Shown here one piece after another: positions 44,476-54,464 of a stretch of DNA of 64,000 nucleotides (positions are counted from its first letter, which is position 1; every line of letters begins with the position of its first letter). Under the pieces are notes generated by a model. That model was not told the DNA's origin and did no database searches. It saw only the letters and a list, made by a program, of their open reading frames with translations. The position numbers and the translations under genes were made by a program. This DNA comes from Siccirubricoccus sp. G192 (GTDB taxonomy: Bacteria > Pseudomonadota > Alphaproteobacteria > Acetobacterales > Acetobacteraceae), in the NCBI RefSeq assembly GCF_019084075.1, contig NZ_JAHREN010000001.1:4552501-4616500 (forward strand). Reading direction: 5' to 3'.

Positions 44476-46068
44476 TTACGCGGAACGCGCCGCGAATTGC
44501 TCCGCCGGCGCCGTGCGCTCGCGCTTCACCAGCAGCTTGTTCAGCGCATGCACATAGGCACGGGCTGAGGCCACGATGGTGTCCGTGTCCGCCCCCTGCC
44601 CGTCCACCAGCTTGCCGTTCTCCTCCAGCCGCACCGTCACCCGGGCCTGGGCATCGGTGCCGCCGGTCACGCTCTGCACGGCATAGAGCTTCAGCGCGAC
44701 CTCATGCGGGAAGGCGTTGCGGATGGCGGCGAAGGTCGCGTCGACGGCACCGTCGCCGGTGGCCATGCCATCCCGCCGATCGCCATCCACCTCCAGCGCC
44801 AGGGTCGCCATGGGCTTCGTGTTGAGGCCGGTCGCCACGGTCAGCGCCGTGAGCTTCACCCGGTCGTGGCCGCGCACCACCTCATCATCGACCAGCGCCA
44901 CCACGTCCTCGTCATAGACCACCTTCTTGCGGTCGGCGAGGTCCTTGAAACGGCGGAAGGCGTCGTTCAACTGGTTGTCGCCGACATCCCCATAGCCCAG
45001 CGCCTTCAGCTTGTCGCGGAAGGCAGCGCGGCCGGAATGCTTGCCGAGCACCAGGCTGTTCGTGGTCCAGCCAACGCTCTCCGGCGTCATGATCTCGTAG
45101 GTGGAGGCGTCCTTCAGCACGCCGTCCTGATGGATGCCGGATTCATGCGCGAAGGCGTTGCGGCCGACGATCGCCTTGTTCGGCTGCACGTCGAAGCCGG
45201 TGATGGTGGCCAGCAGCTTGCTGGTGCGGAGGATGTTCTCCGAAACCACGCCGTTCCGCACCGGGATCGCGTCGCTGCGGGTGCGCAGCGCCATCGCGAC
45301 TTCCTCCAGGCTGGCATTGCCGGCACGCTCGCCGATGCCGTTGATGGTGGCCTCCACCTGCCGCACCCCGGCCTGGATGGCGGCCAGCGTATTCGCCACC
45401 GCCAGGCCGAGGTCGTTGTGGTTGTGGGTGGAGAGCACGATCCGGTCGGCGCCCGGCACCCGTTCCCGCACCATGGTGAAGATGCGGTGCATGTCCTCCG
45501 GCACCGCATAGCCCACCGTGTCCGGGATGTTGATGGTGGTGGCGCCGGCCTTGATCGCAGCCTCGACGCAGCGGCAGAGGAAGTCGGGATCGGTGCGGGT
45601 GCCGTCCTCGGCCGACCATTCCACGTCATCCGTGTGCTGGCGAGCCAGGCTGACGCTGCTGGTGACCAGTTCCAGCACCTCCTCCGGCTCCAGCCGCAGC
45701 TTCACGCGCATATGCAGCGGGCTGGTGGAGACGAAGCTGTGGATGCGCTTGCGCGCCGCCGGGCGCACCGCCTTCGCGGCGCGCAGGATATCGGCCGGCG
45801 CGGTGCGGGCCAGACCGCAGACCACCGGGCCATCCTTCGAGAAATGCTTGGCGATGGAGAGCACGCTGTCGAAATCGCCGACGCTGGCGATCGGGAAGCC
45901 GGCCTCCATCACGTCGACGCCGAGCTCCGCCAGCGCCTCCGCCATCCGCAGCTTCTCCTCGATGTTCATGGAGAAGCCTGGCGACTGCTCGCCATCGCGC
46001 AAGGTGGTGTCGAAGATGATGATTCGGTTGTCGTCCAGCTTGCCGAAGCTGGGATGCTCGATGGCCAT
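44476..46068 (-). CDS. leuA: 2-Isopropylmalate synthase
   Basis: LeuA condenses acetyl-CoA with 2-oxoisovalerate, the first step of leucine synthesis. The 530-residue protein has the HMGL-like barrel with FDTTLRDGEQSPGFSMN, the metal-binding histidines in LSTHNHNDLGLAVANTLA, NGIGERAGNASLEE and AFAHESGIHQDGVLKD. A C-terminal leucine-binding regulatory domain follows from about residue 390. The start at 46068 follows GAAGGAAC. The size and domain set match the bacterial type I enzyme. It is a stand-alone gene convergent with the stress sigma gene. Confidence 0.96.
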   Translation of the reverse strand: MAIEHPSFGKLDDNRIIIFDTTLRDGEQSPGFSMNIEEKLRMAEALAELGVDVMEAGFPIASVGDFDSVLSIAKHFSKDGPVVCGLARTAPADILRAAKAVRPAARKRIHSFVSTSPLHMRVKLRLEPEEVLELVTSSVSLARQHTDDVEWSAEDGTRTDPDFLCRCVEAAIKAGATTINIPDTVGYAVPEDMHRIFTMVRERVPGADRIVLSTHNHNDLGLAVANTLAAIQAGVRQVEATINGIGERAGNASLEEVAMALRTRSDAIPVRNGVVSENILRTSKLLATITGFDVQPNKAIVGRNAFAHESGIHQDGVLKDASTYEIMTPESVGWTTNSLVLGKHSGRAAFRDKLKALGYGDVGDNQLNDAFRRFKDLADRKKVVYDEDVVALVDDEVVRGHDRVKLTALTVATGLNTKPMATLALEVDGDRRDGMATGDGAVDATFAAIRNAFPHEVALKLYAVQSVTGGTDAQARVTVRLEENGKLVDGQGADTDTIVASARAYVHALNKLLVKRERTAPAEQFAARSA

Positions 46069-46362
46069 GGGTGGCGTTCCTTCGATGCCGTGACTGCGCA
46101 AGAGTCTCCTCAGGTTCCCCTGAGCGGTGCCGGCCGAAAGCAGCCGGGCGTCACGCCCAGGGGCGGCTAAGTCGAAGGAGGAGGCCGAGCGCCAGGCACG
46201 CGCCGCCCGCGGCGGGAAGCCCACCGGTCAGGCTGGAAAGGGGCGCGCGCGGGGTCATTGCCGGGCCACCCTAGCGGCGGGGCCGGCGAACGGCAAGGAC
46301 CGAAGTTGCGGCCTGCCCTGCCGGGCGGCAAGCTGCCGGCAATCCGGGAGGAATCCACCGCG
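46069..46362. other. Divergent intergenic region of leuA with a small leader hairpin
   Basis: About 290 bases separate leuA from the hydroxyacid dehydrogenase gene. A perfect 6-base stem CTCAGG/CCTGAG with a 4-base loop (46109-46124; GGAA on the leuA mRNA) lies about 40 bases upstream of the leuA start. It could take part in leader control, but I see no leucine-rich leader peptide with its own start, so this is only a position to note. Confidence 0.4.
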
Positions 46363-47352
46363 ATGACGCACCGTGTCCTGCTCTGCCGCCGCCTCCACCC
46401 TGCCGGCATGGCGCTGCTGGAGGCGCGGGCCGACCTTGACATCGTTGCGCTGCATGACCCGCCGGTGGAGGAATCCCACCAGCACCTCTCCTCCGCCGAA
46501 GCGGTGCTCTGCTGGCTGGAGCGGCTGGACCAGGCGGCGCTGGCGACGGCGCCGCGGCTGCGCGTGGTGTCCCGCTATGGGGTCGGCTTCGACACGGTCG
46601 ATATCGCGGCCTGCACCGCGCGCGGCATCCCGGTCATGGTGGTGAACGGCACCAACGACCTCAGCGTGGCGGAACACGCCATGATGCTGATGCTCGCCGT
46701 GGCGCGCCGGGCAGTGGATGCGGACCGCCATGTGAAGACCGGCGGCTGGTGGTTCCCGGGCGGCCCGGACATGGTGGACCTCGCCGGCCGCAGCGTGCTG
46801 GTGGTGGGCCATGGCCGCATCGGCAGCCGCGTCGCGCGCTATTGCCGCGCCTTCGACATGCGCGTGCTGGTCTTCGACCCGCTCTACCACCCCGCCCGCA
46901 TCGCCGCCGATGGCTACCAACCCGTGCGCGACTTCCATGCGGCGCTGGCGGAAGCGGATGTGGTGACGCTGCATTGCCCGTTGAGCCCGCAGACGCGGCA
47001 CCTGATGGATGCCGCCGCCTTCGCCGCGCTGAAGCCCGGCGCCATCCTGGTGAATACCGCCCGCGGCCCGCTGGTGAGCCAGGCGGCGCTGGCCGAGGCG
47101 CTGCGGAGCGGCCGGCTGTTCGGCGCCGGGCTCGATGTGCTGGAGGCCGAGCCCTCGGAGGCCGCCAATCCGCTCTTCGAATTACCCAATGTGGTGGTCA
47201 GCCCACACAACGCGGCGAGCACCGAGGAAGGGCTGGCGCGCATGGCGCGGCAGGCGGCGCGGAACATCCTGGATGCGCTGGATGGCAAGCCCGATCCGGC
47301 GATGATGGTGAATGCCGAGGTGCTGCGTCAGGTCGGCTTCACGCTCTCATAG
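46363..47352 (+). CDS. D-isomer-specific 2-hydroxyacid dehydrogenase
   Basis: This 329-residue cytosolic NAD(P)-dependent dehydrogenase shows the nucleotide-binding motif VVGHGRIGSRVARY and the catalytic Arg in LVNTARGPLVSQ. The Glu lies in LDVLEAEPSEA and the His in VVSPHNAAST. It resembles phosphoglycerate dehydrogenase/hydroxypyruvate reductase relatives, without an ACT domain. The ATG follows GGGAGGAA. Its 3' end overlaps the convergent GNAT gene by 25 bases. The substrate is not defined. Confidence 0.93.
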   Translation: MTHRVLLCRRLHPAGMALLEARADLDIVALHDPPVEESHQHLSSAEAVLCWLERLDQAALATAPRLRVVSRYGVGFDTVDIAACTARGIPVMVVNGTNDLSVAEHAMMLMLAVARRAVDADRHVKTGGWWFPGGPDMVDLAGRSVLVVGHGRIGSRVARYCRAFDMRVLVFDPLYHPARIAADGYQPVRDFHAALAEADVVTLHCPLSPQTRHLMDAAAFAALKPGAILVNTARGPLVSQAALAEALRSGRLFGAGLDVLEAEPSEAANPLFELPNVVVSPHNAASTEEGLARMARQAARNILDALDGKPDPAMMVNAEVLRQVGFTLS

Positions 47353-47855
47353 ACCAGCATGCGGTGGCCGTGGTTCAGGAACTCGCCGGCTTCCCGCATG
47401 CCGAGTTCGCCGAGCACCGCGCGGGAGGGGTGGTTGGTCTCCCGCGCCACCGCGATGATGCGGCGGAGGCCGGCGCGATGGCCGAATTCCAGCGCCGCCC
47501 GCGCCGCCTCTCGCGCATAGCCCTGGCCGCGCACCTCCGGCCAGAGCGCGTAGCGGAGCGCGATGCCGCGGCCATCCGGCCGTTCCATCAGCCCGGTGAT
47601 GCCGAGGAAGCTCTCGTCCCGCATCAGGTGCACGGCCCAGGTTCCGTAGCCGCGCGCCTCCCAGAAGTCGATGTCGTCCTCCAGCTCCTCCCGCGTGCGT
47701 TCGGGGCTGCGGACGCCATGCAGCATGAAGCTGAAGACCCGTGGGTCGGCCTTCAGCCGCACCAGCTCCGGCAGGTTCTCGAGCCCGACCGGCAGCAGCA
47801 TCAGCCGCTCAGTGCGGACGATGCGCCCCGGCAGCGGCAGGGAGGCCGCGCCCAT
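47328..47855 (-). CDS. GNAT family N-acetyltransferase (RimJ/RimL-like)
   Basis: This 175-residue protein shows the RimJ/RimL layout: RIVRTERLMLLPVGLENLPE at the N-terminus, the acetyl-CoA-binding WPEVRGQGYAREAARAALEF (motif A, RGQGY) and the motif B region VARETNHPSRAVLGELGMRE. It transfers an acetyl group to a protein N-terminus or small amine in the cytosol. Its last 25 bases overlap the end of the opposite-strand dehydrogenase gene, and the EttA gene lies upstream on the same strand. Confidence 0.92.
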   Translation of the reverse strand: MGAASLPLPGRIVRTERLMLLPVGLENLPELVRLKADPRVFSFMLHGVRSPERTREELEDDIDFWEARGYGTWAVHLMRDESFLGITGLMERPDGRGIALRYALWPEVRGQGYAREAARAALEFGHRAGLRRIIAVARETNHPSRAVLGELGMREAGEFLNHGHRMLVYESVKPT

Positions 47856-47863
47856 CCCCGGCC

Positions 47864-49544
<1,681 letters not shown>

Positions 49545-49653
49545 AATTTCCGGATTCCTGGGGGCGGGGGTTCGGGCGCTATGTAGCGTTCGGGGGGGCG
49601 CCGGGCCAAGGCATCGCCGGGCCGCGTCCCCGGCATGGGGCCGGCAGCGGGTA

Positions 49654-49726
49654 TGGGCCCGGAGGGACTCGAACCCCCAACCAAGCCGTTATGAGCGGCC
49701 CGCTCTGACCATTGAGCTACAGGCCC
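49654..49726 (-). tRNA. tRNA with CAT anticodon, probably tRNA-Ile2 (or elongator tRNA-Met)
   Basis: The reverse strand folds as a 73-base cloverleaf: acceptor GGGCCTG/CGGGCCC, D-arm GCTC/GAGC, anticodon stem GGCCG/CGGCT with loop CTCATAA, and T-arm GGGGG/CCCTC. The CAT anticodon can be Met or lysidine-modified Ile2. The acceptor GGGCCTG and the TGGTT variable region resemble Ile2 tRNAs. No CCA is encoded. Its 5' end overlaps the last ten bases of the GH17 gene. Confidence 0.9.
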
Positions 49727-51393
49727 CGCTGGGCTCCCCCCTGAATGCCGGGCGCGGCCGCCGCTGGCAAGCGCCGAGGCGAAAGGCAGCGCAGCAGGGC
49801 CGGCGCCGCCAGCGCCAGGGCGCCGAGGCTCCAGCCCATCGCCTGCCAATTACCCGCGCCCTCCTGCCCCGCCGAGGCCATGGCGGCCAGGGCCAGCACC
49901 CCGCCCGCCCAGGCTTCCTCCCGCCCGCCGCCGCCGCGCGGCAGGTCGCGCAGCAGCGCCCGCGCCGCCACCGCCACCAGCGGCACGGCGAAGCTTGCCA
50001 GCGGGAAGTCGCGGTAGCGCGGGTCGATCAGCAGCAGCAATTGCAGGACCATGGCGGTCCAGAGGAAGAGGAAGGACAGGTCCTGGAAGGCGAGTTGCCG
50101 CCAGCCCCGCCAGGCGAGCCGGAAGCGCAGCAGGTCCCGCAGCGTCGCCGTCGCCTGCGCGCCGCTCCGCACCGGCTCCGGCGGCTGGCCGGCCAGCAGC
50201 AGCGCGGCCCGGCGCAGCAGCAAACCGGCCAGCAGCGCCTGCCCGGCCAGGTTCACCCAGGCTGCCAGCAACAGATGCTCATCGAAGGCATAGGGCATGG
50301 TGCCGGCCCAGGCGAAGGCCAGCGCATTGCCCAGGGTGAAGCCCAGCACCGCCAGCCCCGCCCGCGCCATGCCCGGCAACCCCGGCACGGCCCGCAAGGT
50401 GCCGAGCCAGAACCCCAGGCCCAGCAGCGCCGCCGCACCCGCATGGAGCGGCCAGGTGGGATTCTCCACCACCGCCCCGTGCAGCGGGAATTTCGGCGCC
50501 CGGTCGGCGGTGAAGAGGCCCCAGGCGGCACCGACCGTGCCCTCGGACTTGTATTTCCACTCCTGGTCGAAAGCCTCGATCAGGTTGTAGTCGAGCCCCT
50601 CCCGCTGCGCCAAGGCAATGAAGCGCCGCAGGAACACCGCCTGGTTGACGCGGGAGGGCGCCGCATCCTCCCGCCAGCGGCCGCGGCTCGGCCAGCCGAT
50701 CTCGCCGATGGCGATGGGCTTGCCCGGAAACAGCGCCCGCATGCGGTGGATCACCCGCTCCGCATGCGCCATGGCGGCGTCGATGGCGGTGGGCTGGTCC
50801 TCCCAATAGGGCAGGATATGGATGGTAATGATATCGACATGCCGCGCCAGTTCCGGGAATTGCTCCCAGAATTCCCAGACATCGGCATAGGTGACGGGCT
50901 GGCGCACCGCCGCCCGCACCTGGTCCAGCGCGGCGGCGAGATCGGCCACCGGCAGGTCGCGGCGCAGCAGCACCTCATTGCCGACCACCACCCGCTCCAC
51001 CGTCTCCGGGTGGTGGTTGGCGATCTCGATCGCCTGGGCCAATTCGCGTTCGTTGCGCCGGGCATCGGGGCCGAGCCAGGCGCCGTTCCAGAGCTTCAAC
51101 CCGTGCCGCGCGGCGATGGCGGCGATGTCGTAATCGCCTTCCAGCGAGGCATAGGTGCGGATGCCGCGGATGCTGGGGGCCAGCAGGGCGATGTCCTCCT
51201 CCACCTCCTGCGTGGTCGGGAACCGCTCGCGCAGCGGCGATTGGCCGGGGCGGAAGGGGGCGAAGGAGACGGAATTGAACCGCGCTGCCGGCATCGCCAG
51301 CGCCTCCGCCTGCGGCCGGTTGGGCAGCCACCAGAGCAACCCGGTCAGCAGCAGGAGGAACAGGGCCAGCAAGGCGGGAGGGAGACGGGACAT
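49717..51393 (-). CDS. Glycoside hydrolase family 17 protein with C-terminal membrane domain
   Basis: This 558-residue protein has an N-terminal hydrophobic anchor (LPPALLALFLLLLTGLLWW). A GH17 beta-1,3-glucanase/transglycosylase barrel follows at about residues 40-300. The acid/base Glu is in VVVGNEVLLRRDL and the nucleophile Glu in IAIGEIGWPSRGRW. The remaining 240 residues form about seven hydrophobic segments. Such proteins take part in cyclic or linear beta-glucan synthesis in Proteobacteria. The start at 51393 (MSRLPPALL) is chosen because the upstream open sequence is antisense to the CoA-binding gene. Its stop codon lies inside the adjacent tRNA gene. Confidence 0.88.
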   Translation of the reverse strand: MSRLPPALLALFLLLLTGLLWWLPNRPQAEALAMPAARFNSVSFAPFRPGQSPLRERFPTTQEVEEDIALLAPSIRGIRTYASLEGDYDIAAIAARHGLKLWNGAWLGPDARRNERELAQAIEIANHHPETVERVVVGNEVLLRRDLPVADLAAALDQVRAAVRQPVTYADVWEFWEQFPELARHVDIITIHILPYWEDQPTAIDAAMAHAERVIHRMRALFPGKPIAIGEIGWPSRGRWREDAAPSRVNQAVFLRRFIALAQREGLDYNLIEAFDQEWKYKSEGTVGAAWGLFTADRAPKFPLHGAVVENPTWPLHAGAAALLGLGFWLGTLRAVPGLPGMARAGLAVLGFTLGNALAFAWAGTMPYAFDEHLLLAAWVNLAGQALLAGLLLRRAALLLAGQPPEPVRSGAQATATLRDLLRFRLAWRGWRQLAFQDLSFLFLWTAMVLQLLLLIDPRYRDFPLASFAVPLVAVAARALLRDLPRGGGGREEAWAGGVLALAAMASAGQEGAGNWQAMGWSLGALALAAPALLRCLSPRRLPAAAAPGIQGGAQRGL

Positions 51394-51501
51394 CAGGGAA
51401 CCAGGGTTGCGGCCACCGCTTCTGCTCCTGCATTGCGGCGGAAGCGCGGTATCGGTGTGCCGCGCTTGCGGCCCGGCCCGAAGCCAGCCAGGAACCATCC
51501 C

Positions 51502-51921
51502 ATGACCGATGACGAGATCCGCGACATCCTGCTCACCACCCGGCGCATCGCCGTGGTCGGCGCTTCCGACCGCCCGGCGCGGCCGAGCTACGGAGTCAGC
51601 CGCTTCCTGGTGGACCGCGGCTACCAGGTGGTGCCGGTCAACCCCGGCATCGCCGGGCGCGAGTTGCATGGCGCCACCGTGGCGGCGCGGCTGGAGGAGG
51701 CGGGGCCGCTCGACATGGTGGATGTCTTCCGCCGCAGTGAGGAGGCCGGGGCGGTGGTGGACGAGGCGATCCGGCTCGGCGCCCGCAGCGTCTGGCTGCA
51801 ACTCGGCGTCATCGACCATGCGGCGGGGGAGCGGGCGCGGGCCGCCGGGCTGCGCTTCGTGCAGGACCGTTGCCCGGTGATCGAGTGGCGGCGGCTGTCG
51901 CTGCCGGCGCGGGTGAGCTAG
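51502..51921 (+). CDS. CoA-binding domain protein (YccU-like)
   Basis: This 139-residue protein is a single Rossmann-type CoA-binding domain of the YccU family. It shows RRIAVVGASDRPARPSYGVS near residues 14-33, the GYQVVPVNPG turn, VDVFRRSEEAGAVVDEAI and the ending VQDRCPVIEW. Members resemble the N-terminal domain of succinyl-CoA synthetase alpha but have no known catalytic role. The ATG at 51502 follows CAGGAAC. It diverges from the GH17 gene. Confidence 0.92.
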   Translation: MTDDEIRDILLTTRRIAVVGASDRPARPSYGVSRFLVDRGYQVVPVNPGIAGRELHGATVAARLEEAGPLDMVDVFRRSEEAGAVVDEAIRLGARSVWLQLGVIDHAAGERARAAGLRFVQDRCPVIEWRRLSLPARVS

Positions 51922-52062
51922 CCGGCGGAACAACCCCGCACCGAACCGGATGCGGCTTGAAAGCGCCGGCGCGCCGGGCCACTTCGCGGCGTGGCCCGCA
52001 TGGCCGGACCGCCCGCCAAAGGGCGGCCGCGCCGCCGGGGCGGACCAAGGAGACGAGGGACC

Positions 52063-52876
52063 ATGAACGACGAAGAGCGCCGCATCATCACCCAGTATGT
52101 CGAGCGGGTCGCCGGCGCGGCACCCGCCGCCGCGGCGGCCCCCGGCCCATGGGGCGGCAGCGTGCCCGCCACCGGCCAGCGCCCTGCCCTGCCGCCGGTG
52201 GACCGGGAAGCCGATGCGCTGATCGCCGACCTCTTCGCCCGCTACCCGGAGGCGCGCTACCGCCTGACCCAGACCGCCTTCGTGCAGGAAGCCGCGCTGG
52301 TGGAGGCGCAGAACCGCATCCGCCAGTTGGAATGGGAGGTGCAGAACGCGCAGTCCCGGGCCCAGGCGGAACCGCAGCGGGGCGGGCTCTTCGGCATGTT
52401 CGGCGGCGGCAGCAACAGCCGCCCTGCCCGGCCGATGCCGCCGCCGCCGCAGCCGGTCTATCCGCCCGGCCACAACCCGGCGATGCTGCAGCAGGGCCGT
52501 GCGGGCTCGGGCTTCCTCGGCACGGCGCTGACCACCGCGGCGGGCGTGGCCGGCGGCATGGTGCTCGGCAACATGCTGATGAACTCCCTCTCCGGCCATG
52601 GCGGCGCGGCGCATGCCGCCACGCCGGGCGCGGATGCGGCCCCGGCCGCGGATACCGGCGCGGCCGCTGGCGGCTTCGGCCAGGAAGCGGTCCCCGCCTC
52701 CTCCCCCCTGGACCGACCCGGGCGCCGCCGCCGCGGAGCAGGGCTGGGGCGGGGACAAGGGCGCGGCCCCGGATGCGGGCCAGGATGCCTGGGCCGCGGC
52801 CCCGGACGATGCCACCCAGGCCAGCTACGACGATGCCGGCTATGACGATGCCGGGGGCTTCGACGAGGAGGTCTGA
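52063..52876 (+). CDS. DUF2076 domain-containing protein, frameshifted
   Basis: This protein of about 270 residues matches DUF2076. It has an N-terminal helical part MNDEERRIITQYVERVAGAA and DREADALIADLFARYPEARY, and a coiled segment EAALVEAQNRIRQLEWEVQN. A glycine-rich central part with GSGFLGTALTTAAGVAGGM precedes the acidic Asp/Gly-rich tail (SYDDAGYDDAGGFDEEV). The tail is out of frame; one extra C in a run of six (52703-52708) explains this, since its removal gives ASSPWTDPGAAAAEQGW. The role is unknown; the family is often described as periplasmic ligand-binding sensor-like, without firm evidence. Confidence 0.87.
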
Positions 52877-52915
52877 CCGGCTTCCGGCCAAACCATGAGC
52901 CGGCCTCATTGAAAC

Positions 52916-52950
52916 CGCGCATGCCATGAGCGATCTTCATGGCATGCGCG
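52916..52950. promoter_or_regulatory. 14-bp inverted repeat spanning the lysR start codon
   Basis: A perfect 14-base inverted repeat (left arm 52916-52929, right arm 52937-52950, core CGCATGCCATGA) with a 7-base loop covers the first ATG of the LysR gene at 52926 and the second candidate at 52944. As DNA it is a possible operator; as RNA it would hide the start codon. Function is inferred. Confidence 0.55.
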
Positions 52951-53813
52951 TCCCCGACCTCGACCTCGACCTGCTGCGCTGCTTCGTCACCGTGGCGGAG
53001 CGCGGCGGCTTCACCGCCGCCGGCCAGGCCCTCGGCCTGACCCAATCCGCCGTCAGCCTGAAGATCAAGCGGCTGGAGGAGGTGGTGCGCCGCCGGGTCT
53101 TCGAGCGCACCAGCCGGGCCATCGCCCTGACGCGGGATGGCGAGACGCTGCTCGCCTATGCCCGGCGCATCCTGGCGCTCAACGACGAGGCGGTGCGGCG
53201 GATGGTGGCGCCGCCGGTCGCCGGGCGGCTGCGTCTCGGCGTCGCCGACCATTTCGTGCCGCGCAACCTGGCCCCGCTGCTGGCCCGCTTCGCCCGCACC
53301 TATCCGGAATTGCGCCTGGAGGTGGAAGTCGGCCGCAGCCACGAGCTTCGGGCCGCGCAGGAAGCCGGCGCGCTGGACTTGGTGCTCGGCAAGCGGCGCG
53401 ACGGCGAGACGGCGGGGCGGCCGATCTGGACCGAGGTTATTGTCTGGGTCGCCGCCCCGGATTGGGTGGCGCCCGAGGGCCGGCCGCTGCCGCTCGCCAT
53501 GCTGCCGCCCGGCTGCATGTTCCGCGACCGGGCGCTGGCGGCGCTGGCCCGGGCGGGGCTCGGCTTCGAGGTGGTCTACACCTCGGCCAGCCTGCTCGGC
53601 GTGGCGGCAGCGGCGCAGGCGGGTTTCGCGCTGACCGTGCTCGGCCGTTCCGGCCTGCCGCCGAGGCTGGTGGAGGTGGCCAGCCTGCCGCCGCTCGGCA
53701 CCGCGGAGATGTGCGTCTTCGGCGACACCGCCGGGCGCAGCCAATTGGTGGAACCGCTGGTGGGCTTCATCCGGGAGAGCCTGGGCGGGGCGGAGCTGGC
53801 TGCGGCCGCGTGA
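52926..53813 (+). CDS. LysR family transcriptional regulator
   Basis: This 295-residue protein has an N-terminal winged helix (LDLLRCFVTVAERGGFTAAG and LGLTQSAVSLKIKRLEEVV, residues about 13-70) and a periplasmic-binding-like effector domain. It starts GRLRLGVADHFVPRNLAPLL and has DLVLGKRRDGE in the ligand cleft. The ATG at 52926 and an in-frame ATG at 52944 both lie inside a strong inverted repeat, and neither has a clear ribosome site. No divergent partner gene is adjacent; the target may be the gene itself or unlinked genes. Confidence 0.92.
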   Translation: MSDLHGMRVPDLDLDLLRCFVTVAERGGFTAAGQALGLTQSAVSLKIKRLEEVVRRRVFERTSRAIALTRDGETLLAYARRILALNDEAVRRMVAPPVAGRLRLGVADHFVPRNLAPLLARFARTYPELRLEVEVGRSHELRAAQEAGALDLVLGKRRDGETAGRPIWTEVIVWVAAPDWVAPEGRPLPLAMLPPGCMFRDRALAALARAGLGFEVVYTSASLLGVAAAAQAGFALTVLGRSGLPPRLVEVASLPPLGTAEMCVFGDTAGRSQLVEPLVGFIRESLGGAELAAAA

Positions 53814-53856
53814 GACGGGGCTGGAAGCGCATCGGCCGGAGCCCCAAGATAGGGCC

Positions 53857-54354
53857 ATGAGCGATCCGGCCGCCCTCTATGAACGGGACTTCCATGCCTG
53901 GACCGAGGACCAGGCGGCGATGCTCCGCGCCTGGCCGGAGAAGCTGCGGCCCAATGCGCTCGATATCGAGCACCTCGCCGAGGAGATCGAGGATTTGGGC
54001 AGTGCGCAACGGAATGAGGTGAAAAGCCGGCTACAGCAGATCCTGGTGCATCTCCTCAAGCTGCGCTTCCATCCGGATCAGCAAAGCCGGCGGCATTGGC
54101 AGACCGAGACCGATGAATTCCGGGCCGCCATCGAGGCCGTGTTCGAGGACAGTCCCTCGCTGCGGGCGCGCCGGGCGGAACTCGCCGGCCCGGTTTGGGC
54201 GCGGGCAGCCAGGCTGTTCACCCGCCAGTTCGCCAGGGACGGGCACGATGCCGAAGCAGTTCGGGCCTGGCTTTCGGCCAGTGATGCGTCCTACTTCGAT
54301 CTCGACGCCGAAGTCCTGAACGCCGACTGGTTCCCGCCCCCGCCCGCCGGCTGA
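53857..54354 (+). CDS. DUF29 family protein
   Basis: This 165-residue helical protein of the DUF29 family is common in cyanobacteria and some Alphaproteobacteria. Characteristic stretches are LYERDFHAWTEDQAAMLRA, DIEHLAEEIEDLGSAQRNEV and LLKLRFHPDQQSRRHW. The function is not known; context gives no clear partner, as it sits between a LysR gene and an MFS transporter gene. Confidence 0.88.
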   Translation: MSDPAALYERDFHAWTEDQAAMLRAWPEKLRPNALDIEHLAEEIEDLGSAQRNEVKSRLQQILVHLLKLRFHPDQQSRRHWQTETDEFRAAIEAVFEDSPSLRARRAELAGPVWARAARLFTRQFARDGHDAEAVRAWLSASDASYFDLDAEVLNADWFPPPPAG

Positions 54355-54464
54355 CCCGCCCGCCGCTGCCCCGCCCCTGCCGCGGACCAGCCCCTCCCCA
54401 TCCGCTCGTTGACGGCGCGCCCCCCACGGCCGCAGGCTTGCGCCGGACTGCACGAGGCCCGCCC

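Noticed and set aside
46069-46170. Leucine-codon leader peptide and attenuator before leuA
   Set aside because: Leucine codons are present in one frame but there is no start codon with a ribosome site and no terminator hairpin with a T-run.
51394-52815. In-frame upstream extension of the GH17 gene to about 1032 residues
   Set aside because: The added part is antisense to the CoA-binding and DUF2076 genes and lacks any domain; the protein has a normal signal anchor starting at 51393.
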